Origin: Dyadobacter fermentans
GTDB taxonomy: Bacteria > Bacteroidota > Bacteroidia > Cytophagales > Spirosomataceae
NCBI RefSeq assembly: GCF_019924045.1
Contig: NZ_JAHXBN010000014.1
Coordinates: forward strand, 186,001-250,000
Direction of reading: 5' to 3'
DNA: 64,000 nucleotides
Shown here: positions 1 through 10,176 of the stretch, piece by piece
Layout of the letters: every line of letters begins with the position of its first letter
Position numbering within the stretch: position 1 is the stretch's first letter
The notes under the pieces: model-generated
The model's database searches: none
The model's input: only the letters and a program-made list of their open reading frames with translations
What the model was told of the DNA's origin: nothing
Translations under genes and position numbers: made by a program

Positions 1-128
1 TTTTCTTATTTTAATGTGTTGATTATTAATCAGTTAAATGATCCTCGAAAGTTTTTTTACTTTTTTCGATGATGATTTCCGCATTTGCCGATTATCCTGC
101 CTGTAAATACACCAAATGGTGTTCTGTT

Positions 129-1214
129 ATGAAATATTATAAAGATTACGATCTCGAAGACTTCCTGCAAGACGACAGTTTCCGCCGGTGGGTAGTCGGT
201 GAAGCCGACGCGACGGAGGGGCTTTGGGACGAGATCGTGCGCCTCTATCCCGATAAAAAAGTGATTATGCAGCAGGCGCGGGAGCTGATCACCACCTGGC
301 GCGCGCACGCGGCCATTGTGACCGATCAGCAGCTCGAAGACCAGGTACAGCGCATCCTGCATACGACACAAGCAGGCGCCGAAGAGCCGGTACAACGCGT
401 GCAATGGCGAAAATGGCTTTCCGTCGCTGCGGTAGTAGCGCTGGTAGTGGGCCTGGGTGCTGCTTTTTGGTGGAAAACTGAGCACACAGAAAATGGCGGA
501 GGCCGCAGGATCGCCTACGTGCCGGGGGCGTCGAAGGCATTGCAGGAGGTGGTCAACAGGACAGGCAAGGCCATGCGCGTTGGATTGCCGGATGGCAGTC
601 AGGTGAGCCTCGCACCCGCGGGCAGGATTAGTTATGCGGCGGATTTTATCCATGACAAAAAGAGGGAGGTCTTCCTGTCCGGCCAGGCATTTTTCGATGT
701 GACGAAGGACCCGCAGAACCCGTTTTTTGTATATGCCAACGGGTTGGTGACGAGGGTGCTGGGGACCAGTTTTTTGGTTAAAACCACCGATACGAACGTG
801 GAAGTGCTGGTAAGGAGCGGAAGGGTATCGGTTTTGCCTTTGAAAGACATTGAAAATCCCACCGACCGCAGTACTGAACTGCTTCTGACGCCCAACCAGC
901 AAGCGATATTTTCGGTGAAGGACAATGTGGTTTCCAAATCTATCACCAATATGCCGCTCGAACTCATCAAGCCCGACCCGGAAGCCGGTTTTGTATTTGA
1001 AAACCAGCCGGTGAGCAAAGTATTCTCTGCATTGGAAAAAGTGTACGGCATTCCGATCGTGTACGACGCGACCGTGATGGAGAAATGTTCGCTCCGCGTG
1101 GAGCTGAGTAATGAGCCTTTTTTCACCAAACTCGACATCATCACGCAAACCCTCGGAGCGGCCTACCGCGTGAGCGACGGCCAGGTAGTCATTTCGAGCG
1201 AAGGTTGCAGATAG
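129..1214 (+). CDS. FecR-family anti-sigma factor
   Basis: Membrane anti-sigma/signal-transfer protein of the FecR family. In this family it relays a signal from the STN domain of an outer-membrane transporter to an ECF sigma factor. The N-terminal cytoplasmic part (about residues 1-90) is followed by one membrane segment (about 92-114, rich in V, A and L). A periplasmic FecR domain covers roughly 150-245 and the C-terminal DUF4974 domain roughly 285-355. I place the start at ATG 129, giving MKYYKDY; an in-frame ATG at 69 adds 20 residues unlike the family. Length (361 aa) is normal. It lies directly before a SusC that carries an STN domain, so the pair is a plausible trans-envelope regulatory unit. 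The matching sigma factor is not within the 128 nt before it and may lie outside the window. Confidence 0.93.
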   Translation: MKYYKDYDLEDFLQDDSFRRWVVGEADATEGLWDEIVRLYPDKKVIMQQARELITTWRAHAAIVTDQQLEDQVQRILHTTQAGAEEPVQRVQWRKWLSVAAVVALVVGLGAAFWWKTEHTENGGGRRIAYVPGASKALQEVVNRTGKAMRVGLPDGSQVSLAPAGRISYAADFIHDKKREVFLSGQAFFDVTKDPQNPFFVYANGLVTRVLGTSFLVKTTDTNVEVLVRSGRVSVLPLKDIENPTDRSTELLLTPNQQAIFSVKDNVVSKSITNMPLELIKPDPEAGFVFENQPVSKVFSALEKVYGIPIVYDATVMEKCSLRVELSNEPFFTKLDIITQTLGAAYRVSDGQVVISSEGCR

Positions 1215-1284
1215 CATTCAATTTTACCTACCTATTCATCCTAAACCCTTAACATATGATTAAACACCAATTGTAGAAAGCAAA

Positions 1285-1315
1285 AAGCCGGAAACGGGTC
1301 CAGCGTTTCCGGCTT
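1285..1315. promoter_or_regulatory. 12-bp perfect hairpin between fecR-like gene and susC
   Basis: Arms AAGCCGGAAACG (1285-1296) and CGTTTCCGGCTT (1304-1315) pair perfectly around a 7-nt loop. No T-run follows on the plus strand; on the minus strand a T-rich stretch follows. It may end or dampen read-through from the anti-sigma gene, or shield the 5' end of the susC transcript. Confidence 0.6.
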
Positions 1316-1348
1316 GAAAATTCCCCGGATTTTAAGCGAAACTTAAAT

Positions 1349-1363
1349 CTCCCAAAATGGGAG
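1349..1363 (+). promoter_or_regulatory. short hairpin in the susC leader
   Basis: CTCCCA and TGGGAG pair around a 3-nt loop, 50 nt before the SusC start. It is the second hairpin in a gene-free gap of 198 nt, so this leader may be structured. No function can be assigned from sequence alone. Confidence 0.35.
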
Positions 1364-1412
1364 AGAGGAAGGTCTTTGTCGTTTGTGAACACCCAAAAAC
1401 CATCGTAAAAGT

Positions 1413-4400
1413 ATGAAAAAAAATAGTTTACCATTTAAATATTTGGTAGCTGCGATGAAAGTTACATGCATACCATTTCTGGTGTCCCTCTTCTTTCAGA
1501 GCCTGGCCCTCGCCAACGACGGCGTGGCACAGGAAATCCTGAACCGGGAGGTCACGCTTCAAGCCAGGCAGCAAGACCTCAAACAGGTGCTGACGACGCT
1601 TGAAAAGAATGCCAAAGTCAAGTTTTCATACATTCCGTCCCTGATTTCGAACCAGAAAGCGAGCGTAGAAGCTTCCAACCAGAAACTCAGCAAGGTGTTG
1701 AAGGAGCTGCTGGGGCCATTGCAAATCCATTATTCGGTGTCGGGTAACTACATTATCCTGGTCCGCAAACCCGATGAGTCGTTTTCCGATTCCCCGAAGC
1801 TGCTCGAACCGGTACCGTTGCCGTACCTGCACCGGGTGGATATCGGCGTGAAAGGCAAGGTGACGGGCTCCGATAACAAGGAAGCGCTGCCCGGCGTGAG
1901 CGTGGTGGTGAAAGGCACGCAGCAAGGCGCTATTACCGGTGGCGACGGGAGTTTCGAACTCGTAGTACCCGACGATAAAGCTGTGCTGGTATTCAGTTTC
2001 GTCGGCTATGTGTCGCAGGAAATCCCGGTTGTGAACCGCTCGGTGATCAACGTCGCGCTCGATCCGGACATCAAAGCGCTGAGCGAAGTCGTGGTGACGG
2101 GTTATACAACGCAGTCGCGCAGGGACATTACCGGTTCGGTGAGCGTGATCGATGCCGAAAAGCTGCTTTCGGTGCCCGCTACCAACCTCGCGCAACAGTT
2201 GCAGGGGCGCGCCGCGGGTGTGACCGTGGGCACGGATAACACGCCGGGCGGGGGTGTGGCGGTACGTGTGCGCGGGTATGGGACGCTTGGGAATAATGAC
2301 CCGCTTTACATTATCGACGGCGTGCCTACGAAAGGGAACCTCAATACCATCAATCAGAACGACATTGAGTCGATACAGATATTAAAGGATGCATCGTCGG
2401 CCTCCATTTATGGCTCACGCGCCGCGAACGGCGTCGTGATCATTACCACCAAAAGAGGCAAATCAGGTGTGCCGAAGCTGACTTTCGATGCCTATTTTGG
2501 AGTGCAGAAGCTGGCCAAAACGATGGATCTGCTCAATACGAAGGAATACGGAGAATACCTTTGGCAGAGCAAGAAGAATGCGAATGTGGTGAACCCCAAG
2601 ACAGGCAACCCCGAGCATTCTCAATACGGTAACGGCCCCACGCCGGTTATCCCCGATTACATCATTCCCGATGGCGCTTCCGAAGGCGATCCGCGGGTGA
2701 ATCCGGCCAATTACAGCTACGACCGCTACACCGACCCGCAGTTTGGCAAAACCAAATTCTCCATTACGAAAGCCAACAAGCAGGGTACCGACTGGATGCG
2801 CGAGGTTTTCGACGACGCGCCTATTCAGAATTACCAGCTGGGCGTTTCGGGCGGGTCCGAGGTGAGCCGGTATTCGTTTTCGGCTAACTATTTCAACCAG
2901 ACCGGTATTTTGCTTTACAATGGCTACAAACGCTACTCCGTGCGGGCGAACACCGAGTTCACCATTAAAAAGAAGCTTCGGATAGGCGAAAATTTGCAGG
3001 TAGCCTACGGAAGGCGCCAGGGCAACTATGGCAATAACAGCGAAACGAGCCAGGTTTCGAACACTTATCGCGCGCAGCCCATTATTCCGGTGTACGATAT
3101 CGGCGGCAATTTCGCAGGTACGCTGGGCAGTAACCTGGGAAATGCGAATAACCCCGTGGGCCAGCTCGTGCGTAACAAGGACAATGGTTATAAAGACCTC
3201 CGGCTATTCGGCAATGCGTATGCGGAGTTGGATATTCTGAAAAACCTGACGGCTAAAACCAGTTTCGGATTGGACCTGACCGCCTCCGCAGGGAAGTACT
3301 ACACGCCGGTAGAGATTGAACTGGCGCATGGTACCAATGTGAACAGCCTGAGCGAAAACCGGGGCTACGGCTATTCCTGGACGTGGACCAATACCCTTAC
3401 CTATGATAAAACATTCGGCGAGGCGCATCATTTGAATGCATTCGTCGGGCTGGAATCCATTGATTCCTTCGGCGATTTTGTGAATGCTTACCGGCAAGGC
3501 TTTTTCTCCAATAATATCGATTTGCGGTACATCGACGCCGGTAACCCGGCTACGGCTACCAATAGCGGCTATGCGTCGTCGTCCTGGTCGTTGTTCTCGT
3601 ATTTCGGGCGGGTGGATTACGCATTCGATGACAAATACCTGCTCCAAGCCACCTTGCGCCGCGATGCTTCCTCGCGCTTCCAGGCAGCGTCACGCTATGC
3701 CACATTTCCGGCTGCGAGTGTGGGCTGGCGCATTTCGAAAGAGCGCTTTATGTCGGGTGTCGATTTTGTGAGTGATTTGAAGGTCCGCGCAGGCTGGGGG
3801 CAAACGGGCAATCAGGAAATCGGGGATTTTAATGCGTATTCCACCTACCAGAGCAATCCGAACAGCAGCGGGTACGGCCTTGGCAGCAGCCCGATCGGCT
3901 ATATGCAGGGTTTTGATCTCGGCCGTTTCGGAAATCCGAATGCCAAATGGGAGACAACCACGACGGTCAATGTGGGGGTCGACGCCAATTTGTTTAAAGG
4001 GAAATTTGACCTGAGCCTCGATGTTTTCGACCGGCAGACGAAGGATTTGTTGTATACCAAAGCCTACGATCCACGGCTCGGCGACGCCGCCATTCCTGCA
4101 CAGAACATCGCTTCAATGCAAAACCGGGGTATAGACCTCGCCCTGAACTACCAGGACCACGCATTGGACGGACAGCTTACATACAGCGTTGGGGTTAATT
4201 TCTCGACTTACCGTAACAAAATCATCGCGCTCGACCCGCAAAACCCCGACGACTTCCTGCCCGGTTTCTCGCTGCGTACCCCGGCGGTGACGCGCTCCAT
4301 TGCCGGCCGGCCGATATCTTCATTCTACGGTTACATCATCGATGGGATCATGCAGAATGAGGAAGAAGTACAAAATCACGCCAGATTCCCCGGCTACTAC

Positions 4401-5030
4401 GATTCCAATATTTACATTGACGGCAAGCGTACCCAAGGTGTAGGCAAATTCAAATACCGCGATGTGAATGGCGACGGCGTGATCAATGCACAGGATCAGA
4501 CCTACATCGGTAATCCGCATCCGGATTTTACCTATGGCCTCAATGTGAATGTGGGTTACAAAGGATTTGATCTCGCCATTTTCGCGCAGGGCGTGCAGGG
4601 GAACGACATTTTCAACCACGTGCGCTATTGGACCGACTTCGAAGTTTTTCAGGGTAACCGTTCGAAAAGAATGCTCTACGACTCGTGGCGGCCCGATAAT
4701 CCTAATGCCAAATTACCTATTCTCGATGCGAACGACGCCCAGAGCGGCGAGCCTTCGACCTATTTCGTGGAGAACGGTTCTTACCTGCGTTTCAAGAATA
4801 TTCAGCTCGGTTATACCTTGCCGAAATCGGTTTTGTCCAAAATCGGCGCCGACCATCTGCGGGTTTATATCCAGGGACAAAACCTGCTGACTTTCACAAA
4901 GTATACCGGTCTGGATCCCGAAATCAACCTCCGCAACTTCAACAGTGGTTCCGATCGTCAGATCGGCGTGGACGAAGGCGTTTATCCGACACCCAAGGCA
5001 TTCATCGTAGGTATCAGTCTCGGCTTTTAA
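1413..5030 (+). CDS. SusC/RagA TonB-linked outer-membrane transporter with STN domain
   Basis: TonB-dependent outer-membrane transporter that imports bound glycan or oligomer with its SusD partner. After a signal peptide (about 1-35, ending near ALANDG) comes a secretin/TonB N-terminal (STN) domain at about 50-115. This is the domain that contacts FecR in transporter-sigma signalling. A carboxypeptidase-regulatory-like beta-sandwich follows at about 146-225, then the plug (from the EVVVTGY segment near 228) and the beta-barrel to residue 1205, ending in aromatic F as usual. The STN domain matches the FecR gene just upstream. SusD starts 10 nt after the stop, so the two are co-transcribed. Substrate cannot be read from the sequence; the enzymes downstream are the only clue. 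Confidence 0.96.
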   Translation: MKKNSLPFKYLVAAMKVTCIPFLVSLFFQSLALANDGVAQEILNREVTLQARQQDLKQVLTTLEKNAKVKFSYIPSLISNQKASVEASNQKLSKVLKELLGPLQIHYSVSGNYIILVRKPDESFSDSPKLLEPVPLPYLHRVDIGVKGKVTGSDNKEALPGVSVVVKGTQQGAITGGDGSFELVVPDDKAVLVFSFVGYVSQEIPVVNRSVINVALDPDIKALSEVVVTGYTTQSRRDITGSVSVIDAEKLLSVPATNLAQQLQGRAAGVTVGTDNTPGGGVAVRVRGYGTLGNNDPLYIIDGVPTKGNLNTINQNDIESIQILKDASSASIYGSRAANGVVIITTKRGKSGVPKLTFDAYFGVQKLAKTMDLLNTKEYGEYLWQSKKNANVVNPKTGNPEHSQYGNGPTPVIPDYIIPDGASEGDPRVNPANYSYDRYTDPQFGKTKFSITKANKQGTDWMREVFDDAPIQNYQLGVSGGSEVSRYSFSANYFNQTGILLYNGYKRYSVRANTEFTIKKKLRIGENLQVAYGRRQGNYGNNSETSQVSNTYRAQPIIPVYDIGGNFAGTLGSNLGNANNPVGQLVRNKDNGYKDLRLFGNAYAELDILKNLTAKTSFGLDLTASAGKYYTPVEIELAHGTNVNSLSENRGYGYSWTWTNTLTYDKTFGEAHHLNAFVGLESIDSFGDFVNAYRQGFFSNNIDLRYIDAGNPATATNSGYASSSWSLFSYFGRVDYAFDDKYLLQATLRRDASSRFQAASRYATFPAASVGWRISKERFMSGVDFVSDLKVRAGWGQTGNQEIGDFNAYSTYQSNPNSSGYGLGSSPIGYMQGFDLGRFGNPNAKWETTTTVNVGVDANLFKGKFDLSLDVFDRQTKDLLYTKAYDPRLGDAAIPAQNIASMQNRGIDLALNYQDHALDGQLTYSVGVNFSTYRNKIIALDPQNPDDFLPGFSLRTPAVTRSIAGRPISSFYGYIIDGIMQNEEEVQNHARFPGYYDSNIYIDGKRTQGVGKFKYRDVNGDGVINAQDQTYIGNPHPDFTYGLNVNVGYKGFDLAIFAQGVQGNDIFNHVRYWTDFEVFQGNRSKRMLYDSWRPDNPNAKLPILDANDAQSGEPSTYFVENGSYLRFKNIQLGYTLPKSVLSKIGADHLRVYIQGQNLLTFTKYTGLDPEINLRNFNSGSDRQIGVDEGVYPTPKAFIVGISLGF

Positions 5031-5040
5031 AATCAATATC

Positions 5041-6759
5041 ATGAAAAAGATATTCATACCGTTGCTATTGCTCCTTGCAACTTCGTGCGGCGACGATTTT
5101 CTCGAAAAGAGGCCACAGGGCCAGTATAGTCCTGATATTATCCTTACCACCTCCGGCATCGAGGGGGCGCTCGTAGGCGCCTATGCGCTGCTGGACGGCA
5201 TCGGTACCAGCGGGGTTACCTCCTGGCACGGAGCGGTTTCCAACTGGATTTTCGGCAGCGTCGTTTCGGATGATGCCTATAAAGGTTCCGACGCCGGTGA
5301 TCAGCCCGAACAGACGTTCCTCGAACGCTACGTATGGCTTTCGACCAATACCCACATTTATGGAAAATGGCGCACGCTGTACGACGGTATCGCGCGTACG
5401 AACGATGTTTTGAGATCGCTGCCGAAGGTACAGGGCCTTTCCGATCAGCGGAAAATGCAGATTATGGCGGAAGCCCGCTTTTTGCGGGGGCATTATCACT
5501 TCGAGGCCAAGAAAATGTGGGGCAACATTTCCTATCTCGATGAGCAGGCCTGGGACCCCGAAAACCCCGAAAGCGTGCTGCTGCCCAATACCGAAGATGC
5601 CTGGCCGAAGATCGAAGCGGATTTCAAATTCGCGGCCGAAAACCTGCCGGTGTCGCAAACCGACCCCGGGCGTCCGACCAAAAATGCAGCTTATGCTTAC
5701 CTCGGTAAATGCCATATGTTTCAAGGATTTCCGAAAGGCCAGCCGAATGTGCAGCATCTCACAGCGGCAAAAGAGGCATTGCTGCAAGTGGTGAACAGCG
5801 GAAAGTACAAGCTGATGGAGCGTTTTCACGACAATTTCGCGGCTGAGACCCGGAATAATGCCGAATCGGTTTTTGAAGTACAATATACTGTGACGGCCGC
5901 CGACGGCTCGGGCGGGAATGCGGGCGACGAGCTTACTTATATGTACCCGAACGGCCCGGGCGGTTGCTGCGGCTTTTTCCAGGCATCCCAAAACCTAATG
6001 AATGCGTACAAAACCGACGAAAAGGGTTTGCCGATGATCAAGACGTTCAATGATGAGAATGTCAAGAATGACGAGGGGCTGCTTTCTTCGGCACCTTTTG
6101 AGCCTTACACCGGCCGCCTCGATTCCCGCGTGGACTGGACGCTCGGCCGCAGGGGCATTCCCTACATCGATTGGGGCGTACATCCGGGCCGGTTCTGGAT
6201 CCGCGACCAGTCTTATGCGGGGCCGTACTCGTCGAAAAAGCAGATCGTGAGCAAAGCCGAATCCGGGAAAACAGGCAACCCACGCCTCAGTACCAACAAT
6301 TACCGGCTGATCCGCTACGATCACGTGCTCCTTTGGCTGGCCGAATGCGAAGTAGAGCTGGGTAACCTCGAAAAAGCGCGCGAATACGTAAATATGATCC
6401 GCAAACGCGCTGCTAATCCGGATGGTTTTGTTAAAACGGACGCTGGTAAAGCGGCCGCTAATTACACGGTAGGGCTTTACAATGACCCCTGGAAAGATGC
6501 GGCAGCTGCCCGCGACGCGGTGCGGTTCGAAACCCGGCTGGAATTCGCGATGGAGGGACATCGTTTCTTCGATCTGGTGCGTTGGGGAGTGGCTGTGCAG
6601 GTATTGAATACTTATCTCGAAAAGGAAAAAAATCTCCGCACCTATCTCAGCGGCGCCAAATTCGAAGAACGGCACCAATACTATCCCATTCCTCAGCAAG
6701 CCATTGTATATAGTACTAAAAATGGCAAAGCCACATTAACACAAAATCCTGGCTACTAG
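5041..6759 (+). CDS. SusD/RagB family surface lipoprotein
   Basis: Cell-surface substrate-binding lipoprotein that caps the SusC barrel. A short signal peptide ends in the lipobox ATSC with the lipidated Cys at residue 16, followed by GDDFLEK, typical of SusD. The helical TPR-like core and the C-terminal RagB/SusD signature (FETRLEFAMEGHRFFDLVRWG) are present, and the protein ends YPIPQQ...NPGY as in the family. At 572 aa it is of normal size. It sits 10 nt behind its SusC. A gap of 136 nt with a perfect palindrome separates it from the next gene, so the downstream enzymes may be expressed at a different level. Confidence 0.96.
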   Translation: MKKIFIPLLLLLATSCGDDFLEKRPQGQYSPDIILTTSGIEGALVGAYALLDGIGTSGVTSWHGAVSNWIFGSVVSDDAYKGSDAGDQPEQTFLERYVWLSTNTHIYGKWRTLYDGIARTNDVLRSLPKVQGLSDQRKMQIMAEARFLRGHYHFEAKKMWGNISYLDEQAWDPENPESVLLPNTEDAWPKIEADFKFAAENLPVSQTDPGRPTKNAAYAYLGKCHMFQGFPKGQPNVQHLTAAKEALLQVVNSGKYKLMERFHDNFAAETRNNAESVFEVQYTVTAADGSGGNAGDELTYMYPNGPGGCCGFFQASQNLMNAYKTDEKGLPMIKTFNDENVKNDEGLLSSAPFEPYTGRLDSRVDWTLGRRGIPYIDWGVHPGRFWIRDQSYAGPYSSKKQIVSKAESGKTGNPRLSTNNYRLIRYDHVLLWLAECEVELGNLEKAREYVNMIRKRAANPDGFVKTDAGKAAANYTVGLYNDPWKDAAAARDAVRFETRLEFAMEGHRFFDLVRWGVAVQVLNTYLEKEKNLRTYLSGAKFEERHQYYPIPQQAIVYSTKNGKATLTQNPGY

Positions 6760-6773
6760 TCAAACAAATCCCC

Positions 6774-6799
6774 TTGCCGTCGACTTAAGTCGACGGCAA
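6774..6799. repeat. perfect 26-bp palindrome
   Basis: The half-site TTGCCGTCGACTT (6774-6786) is followed at once by its exact reverse complement. It lies 15 nt after the SusD stop. With no loop it would form a cruciform or serve as a dimer-binding site rather than an ordinary terminator; no T-run follows. Confidence 0.75.
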
Positions 6800-6895
6800 A
6801 TGATTAAATTAGGATTAAGGGAATGGAGAATTGGATGGCTGAATGCTTTGTTGATTGTTATCTGTTGTAGCTGCCCGCTAGTAATAATGCTTTAA

Positions 6896-9800
6896 ATGAT
6901 CATGTTGAATTCCTGGTTTAAATATTGCTTGCTGGTCCCCGCCGCCGGATTCTTTTTAATGTCTTGTGACAAAAAGGTCGATTTGCCGGACGACGTGGCC
7001 GCTGAAATGAATACGCTGGTGGCGCCCGTCGACTATACTTACGACGTAAAGCCGATCCTGTCGGACCGCTGTTTTGCCTGTCACGGGCCCGACGCCAATC
7101 ACCAGAAGGCCAATTTACGCCTGGATGTGGCCGAAGTGGCTTATAAAAAAGAGGCGGAGAGCGGTTTGAAGGCGATTAAACCCGGTAAGCCGGGAAGCAG
7201 CGAGCTCGTGCACCGCATCTTGTCCGCCGACCCCGACATGGTTATGCCTACGCCCGAGTCGCATTTGTCGCTTACGGCGCGGGAGAAGGCCATTCTGATC
7301 CGATGGGTGGAAGAAGGAGCGGAGTACAAGCCGCATTGGGCATTCACCCAAGTGGAGAAGCCCGCATTGCCCAAGGTGAAAAATGAGGCGTGGGTACGCA
7401 ACGATATCGACCGGTTTATTCTTAAAAAGCTGGAAGACAAGAATATTAAACCTTCGCCGGAAGCGAGCAAAACTACATTGCTCCGCCGCGTTTCGCTTGA
7501 CCTGACCGGCCTGCCACCGACGCCTGAAGAGGTTAGCGCATTTTTAAACGACAAATCCCCGAATGCCTACGAAAAGGCCGTCGACCGGTTGCTGGCCTCG
7601 CCGCATTATGGTGAACATATGGCTGTACCCTGGCTCGATGCCGCACGTTATGCGGATACGCACGGGTACCAGGACGATGGCTTGCGCACCGCCTGGCCGT
7701 TCCGGGATTGGGTGATCAATTCATTTAACAGGAACCAGCCTTACGATCAGTTTGTAACCTGGCAGCTGGCGGGGGATATGTTGCCAAATCCGACGCGCGA
7801 CATGATGGTTGCGACGGCGTTCAACCGGATGCACCAGCAGAGCCAGGAGGGCGGTATTATACCCGAGGAGTACCGCAGCGCCTACGTTTCTGATCGCGTG
7901 GATACGTTTGGCAAGACCTTCCTGGGCCTGACCGTCGAGTGCGCGCGTTGCCACGACCACAAGTATGATCCCATCAGTCACAAGGACTACTATTCGTTGT
8001 ATGCGTTTTTTAATAATAATGATGAAAACGGCCAGATCCCGTACAACGGCGAGGCAAGTCCGGCCATTACCCTGCCGACGCCCGAAGCCGATGCGAAATT
8101 GAAATACATTCAAGCCAATCTTGCCAAAGAGCGGTCGGCTGTGGCGGCCAATGCGGCTGTTTACGAGCACGGTTTTCAACAATGGCTCACCACAGCCCGC
8201 ACGGCGCCTGAGAAGGCATTACTTCCGGAAAAGACGGATCTGATAGGCCATTTTACATTCGATGAACCTAAGGGTAAAGAGTTTGCCAACCTCGCAGATC
8301 CAAAGCATAAGGCCAATGCGGAAGGCGACGACAGCGTCTCCAATGTGGCTTCCCGCAACGGGCGCATCGGCAAGGCCCGGTATATTTTCGGGGAAAACGC
8401 GGTGAGTTTCGGGGATAATTTCGCATTCTTCGAGCGGAATCAGCCATTCAGCATTAGTATTTGGCTTAATCTGCACGACCCTGCGGTGAGCGGTTCGCTG
8501 CTGCATAAATCCAATGGGGTGATGAACGGGTACCGCGGCTGGAATGTGTTCCGGGAAAAGGACGGCCGCATTCGCCTGACGATCAGTCATGTGTGGCCGG
8601 AGAATGCAATTGAGATACAGACGGTTGACAAATTTCCGATGAACAAATGGACGCAGCTGGGCTTTACCTACGATGGGTTGAGCAAGGCAGCGGGCCTGAA
8701 ACTGTTCGTCGATGGCCAGCCTGTGCCGGTTACCGTGCATAATGACCACCTGACGGAGAGCATTTTGTTTGGCAAAAACAAAACCAATTGGTATGTCGAC
8801 AAGCTGAATATCGGCCGGTTGTCGGATCAGCGGACGAAGAATTTCGAGGTCGACGAATTCAGGATATATACCAGGGCCATCAGTCCGCTGGAAATGCAGG
8901 GGTTGTTTACATTAAAAAATGAGTTGGTGACCGCATTGAAAACACCGGCCGCGCAGCTGAAACCCGCGCAGCTGGCTTCCCTGAAAGAATACTACCTGAC
9001 CAATATCGATGCCGGTTATAAAAAGCAACTGGCGTCGAGCCGTGCGTTGATAGGTGAGGAAACGGAGATTATGGATAAGCAGATCGACGTGATGGTGATG
9101 AAAGAGCGCAAATATCCGCGCAAGACCTTCATTCTCAATCGGGGTGCCTACGACGCGCCGGGCAAGCCGGTAACCATGGATACACCGGACGCATTCTTTA
9201 AAATACCCAAAGAATATCCTAAAAACCGTCTGGGCCTCGCCAAATGGCTGCTCGATAAGGATCATCCGCTATTCACCCGCGTGACCGTTAACAGATTCTG
9301 GATGATGTATTTCGGCAAAGGGATCGTGATTTCGAGTGATGATTATGGCAACCAGGGCGAACTACCGACGCATCCCGAGCTGCTCGATTACCTGGCGGCG
9401 CGCTTCCGTGAATCGGGCTGGAACGTGAAGGCTATCCAAAAACTGATTGTCACTTCGGCCACTTACCGGCAGTCTTCCAAAATTGAACCGAATATGAAGG
9501 ACGTCGATCCGGACAACCGGCTCTATGCGCGCGGCCCGAGCTATCGCATGAGCGCGGAACAGATTCGTGATAATGCATTGGCATCGAGCGGTTTGCTTAC
9601 GCGTAGGGTAGGAGGCAAGAGTGCGTACCCCTACCAGCCCGCAGGCTTATGGGAGGCGCTTGCGACACGCAACGAGGTCACTTACAAGCAACAACACGGT
9701 GATTCGCTCTATCGCAGGAGCCTCTACACGATCTGGAAACGGAGCTCGCCACCGCCGATGATGCTCAATTTCGATGCCGCCGAACGGCATTTCTGCATTA

Positions 9801-10165
9801 CCAAACGGCAGAAAACGAGCACGCCATTGCAGGCGTTGGTGGTCATGAATGATCCGCAATTCGTAGAAGCGTCGCGGGTGCTGGCCCAGCACATGCTGAA
9901 AAACGGCAAATCCATCGATGAGCAGATCGATTACGCATTCACCGCATTGACGAGCCGACTGCCCGATCCGAAGGAGAAAATTGTACTGAAAGAGTTGTAC
10001 GACGAGGAATTGAAGGATTTCAGCCACAATCCGAAACGGATGAAATCGATTCTGGCAGTGGGGGAATACCCGCTCGACAAAACCCTGAACCCCGCACAGC
10101 TCGCGGCAGGAACTATCGTGGCGAGCACAGTAATGAATTTTGACGAATTTTTGATCAAGCGATAA
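6896..10165 (+). CDS. cytochrome c/DUF1549/LamG/DUF1553 lipoprotein (planctomycete-type PSD1 protein)
   Basis: Large exported lipoprotein (1089 aa; lipobox LMSC with Cys 24). Domains in order: a planctomycete-type cytochrome c domain with a haem-binding CFACH at 59-63; a DUF1549 domain (about 160-370) that contains a second CxxCH (CARCH, 349-353); a LamG/concanavalin-like carbohydrate-binding domain (about 450-610); and DUF1553 (about 770-1050). Such proteins are abundant in Planctomycetes and occur in Cytophagales; their biochemical function is not established. Two c-haem motifs suggest a redox role, and the LamG domain and SusCD context suggest a glycan substrate (inference). ATG at 6902 is an equally possible start. 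The DUF1501 gene begins 11 nt downstream, the usual partner arrangement. Confidence 0.93.
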   Translation: MIMLNSWFKYCLLVPAAGFFLMSCDKKVDLPDDVAAEMNTLVAPVDYTYDVKPILSDRCFACHGPDANHQKANLRLDVAEVAYKKEAESGLKAIKPGKPGSSELVHRILSADPDMVMPTPESHLSLTAREKAILIRWVEEGAEYKPHWAFTQVEKPALPKVKNEAWVRNDIDRFILKKLEDKNIKPSPEASKTTLLRRVSLDLTGLPPTPEEVSAFLNDKSPNAYEKAVDRLLASPHYGEHMAVPWLDAARYADTHGYQDDGLRTAWPFRDWVINSFNRNQPYDQFVTWQLAGDMLPNPTRDMMVATAFNRMHQQSQEGGIIPEEYRSAYVSDRVDTFGKTFLGLTVECARCHDHKYDPISHKDYYSLYAFFNNNDENGQIPYNGEASPAITLPTPEADAKLKYIQANLAKERSAVAANAAVYEHGFQQWLTTARTAPEKALLPEKTDLIGHFTFDEPKGKEFANLADPKHKANAEGDDSVSNVASRNGRIGKARYIFGENAVSFGDNFAFFERNQPFSISIWLNLHDPAVSGSLLHKSNGVMNGYRGWNVFREKDGRIRLTISHVWPENAIEIQTVDKFPMNKWTQLGFTYDGLSKAAGLKLFVDGQPVPVTVHNDHLTESILFGKNKTNWYVDKLNIGRLSDQRTKNFEVDEFRIYTRAISPLEMQGLFTLKNELVTALKTPAAQLKPAQLASLKEYYLTNIDAGYKKQLASSRALIGEETEIMDKQIDVMVMKERKYPRKTFILNRGAYDAPGKPVTMDTPDAFFKIPKEYPKNRLGLAKWLLDKDHPLFTRVTVNRFWMMYFGKGIVISSDDYGNQGELPTHPELLDYLAARFRESGWNVKAIQKLIVTSATYRQSSKIEPNMKDVDPDNRLYARGPSYRMSAEQIRDNALASSGLLTRRVGGKSAYPYQPAGLWEALATRNEVTYKQQHGDSLYRRSLYTIWKRSSPPPMMLNFDAAERHFCITKRQKTSTPLQALVVMNDPQFVEASRVLAQHMLKNGKSIDEQIDYAFTALTSRLPDPKEKIVLKELYDEELKDFSHNPKRMKSILAVGEYPLDKTLNPAQLAAGTIVASTVMNFDEFLIKR

Positions 10166-10176
10166 CCAGCAAAGCA

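Noticed and set aside
57..1217. 386-codon open frame antisense to the FecR gene
   Set aside because: It mirrors the codon structure of FecR, shows no domain, and has His/Arg-rich shadow composition.
5065..5991. 308-codon open frame antisense to SusD
   Set aside because: Shadow frame; the plus-strand SusD has clear motifs across the same stretch.
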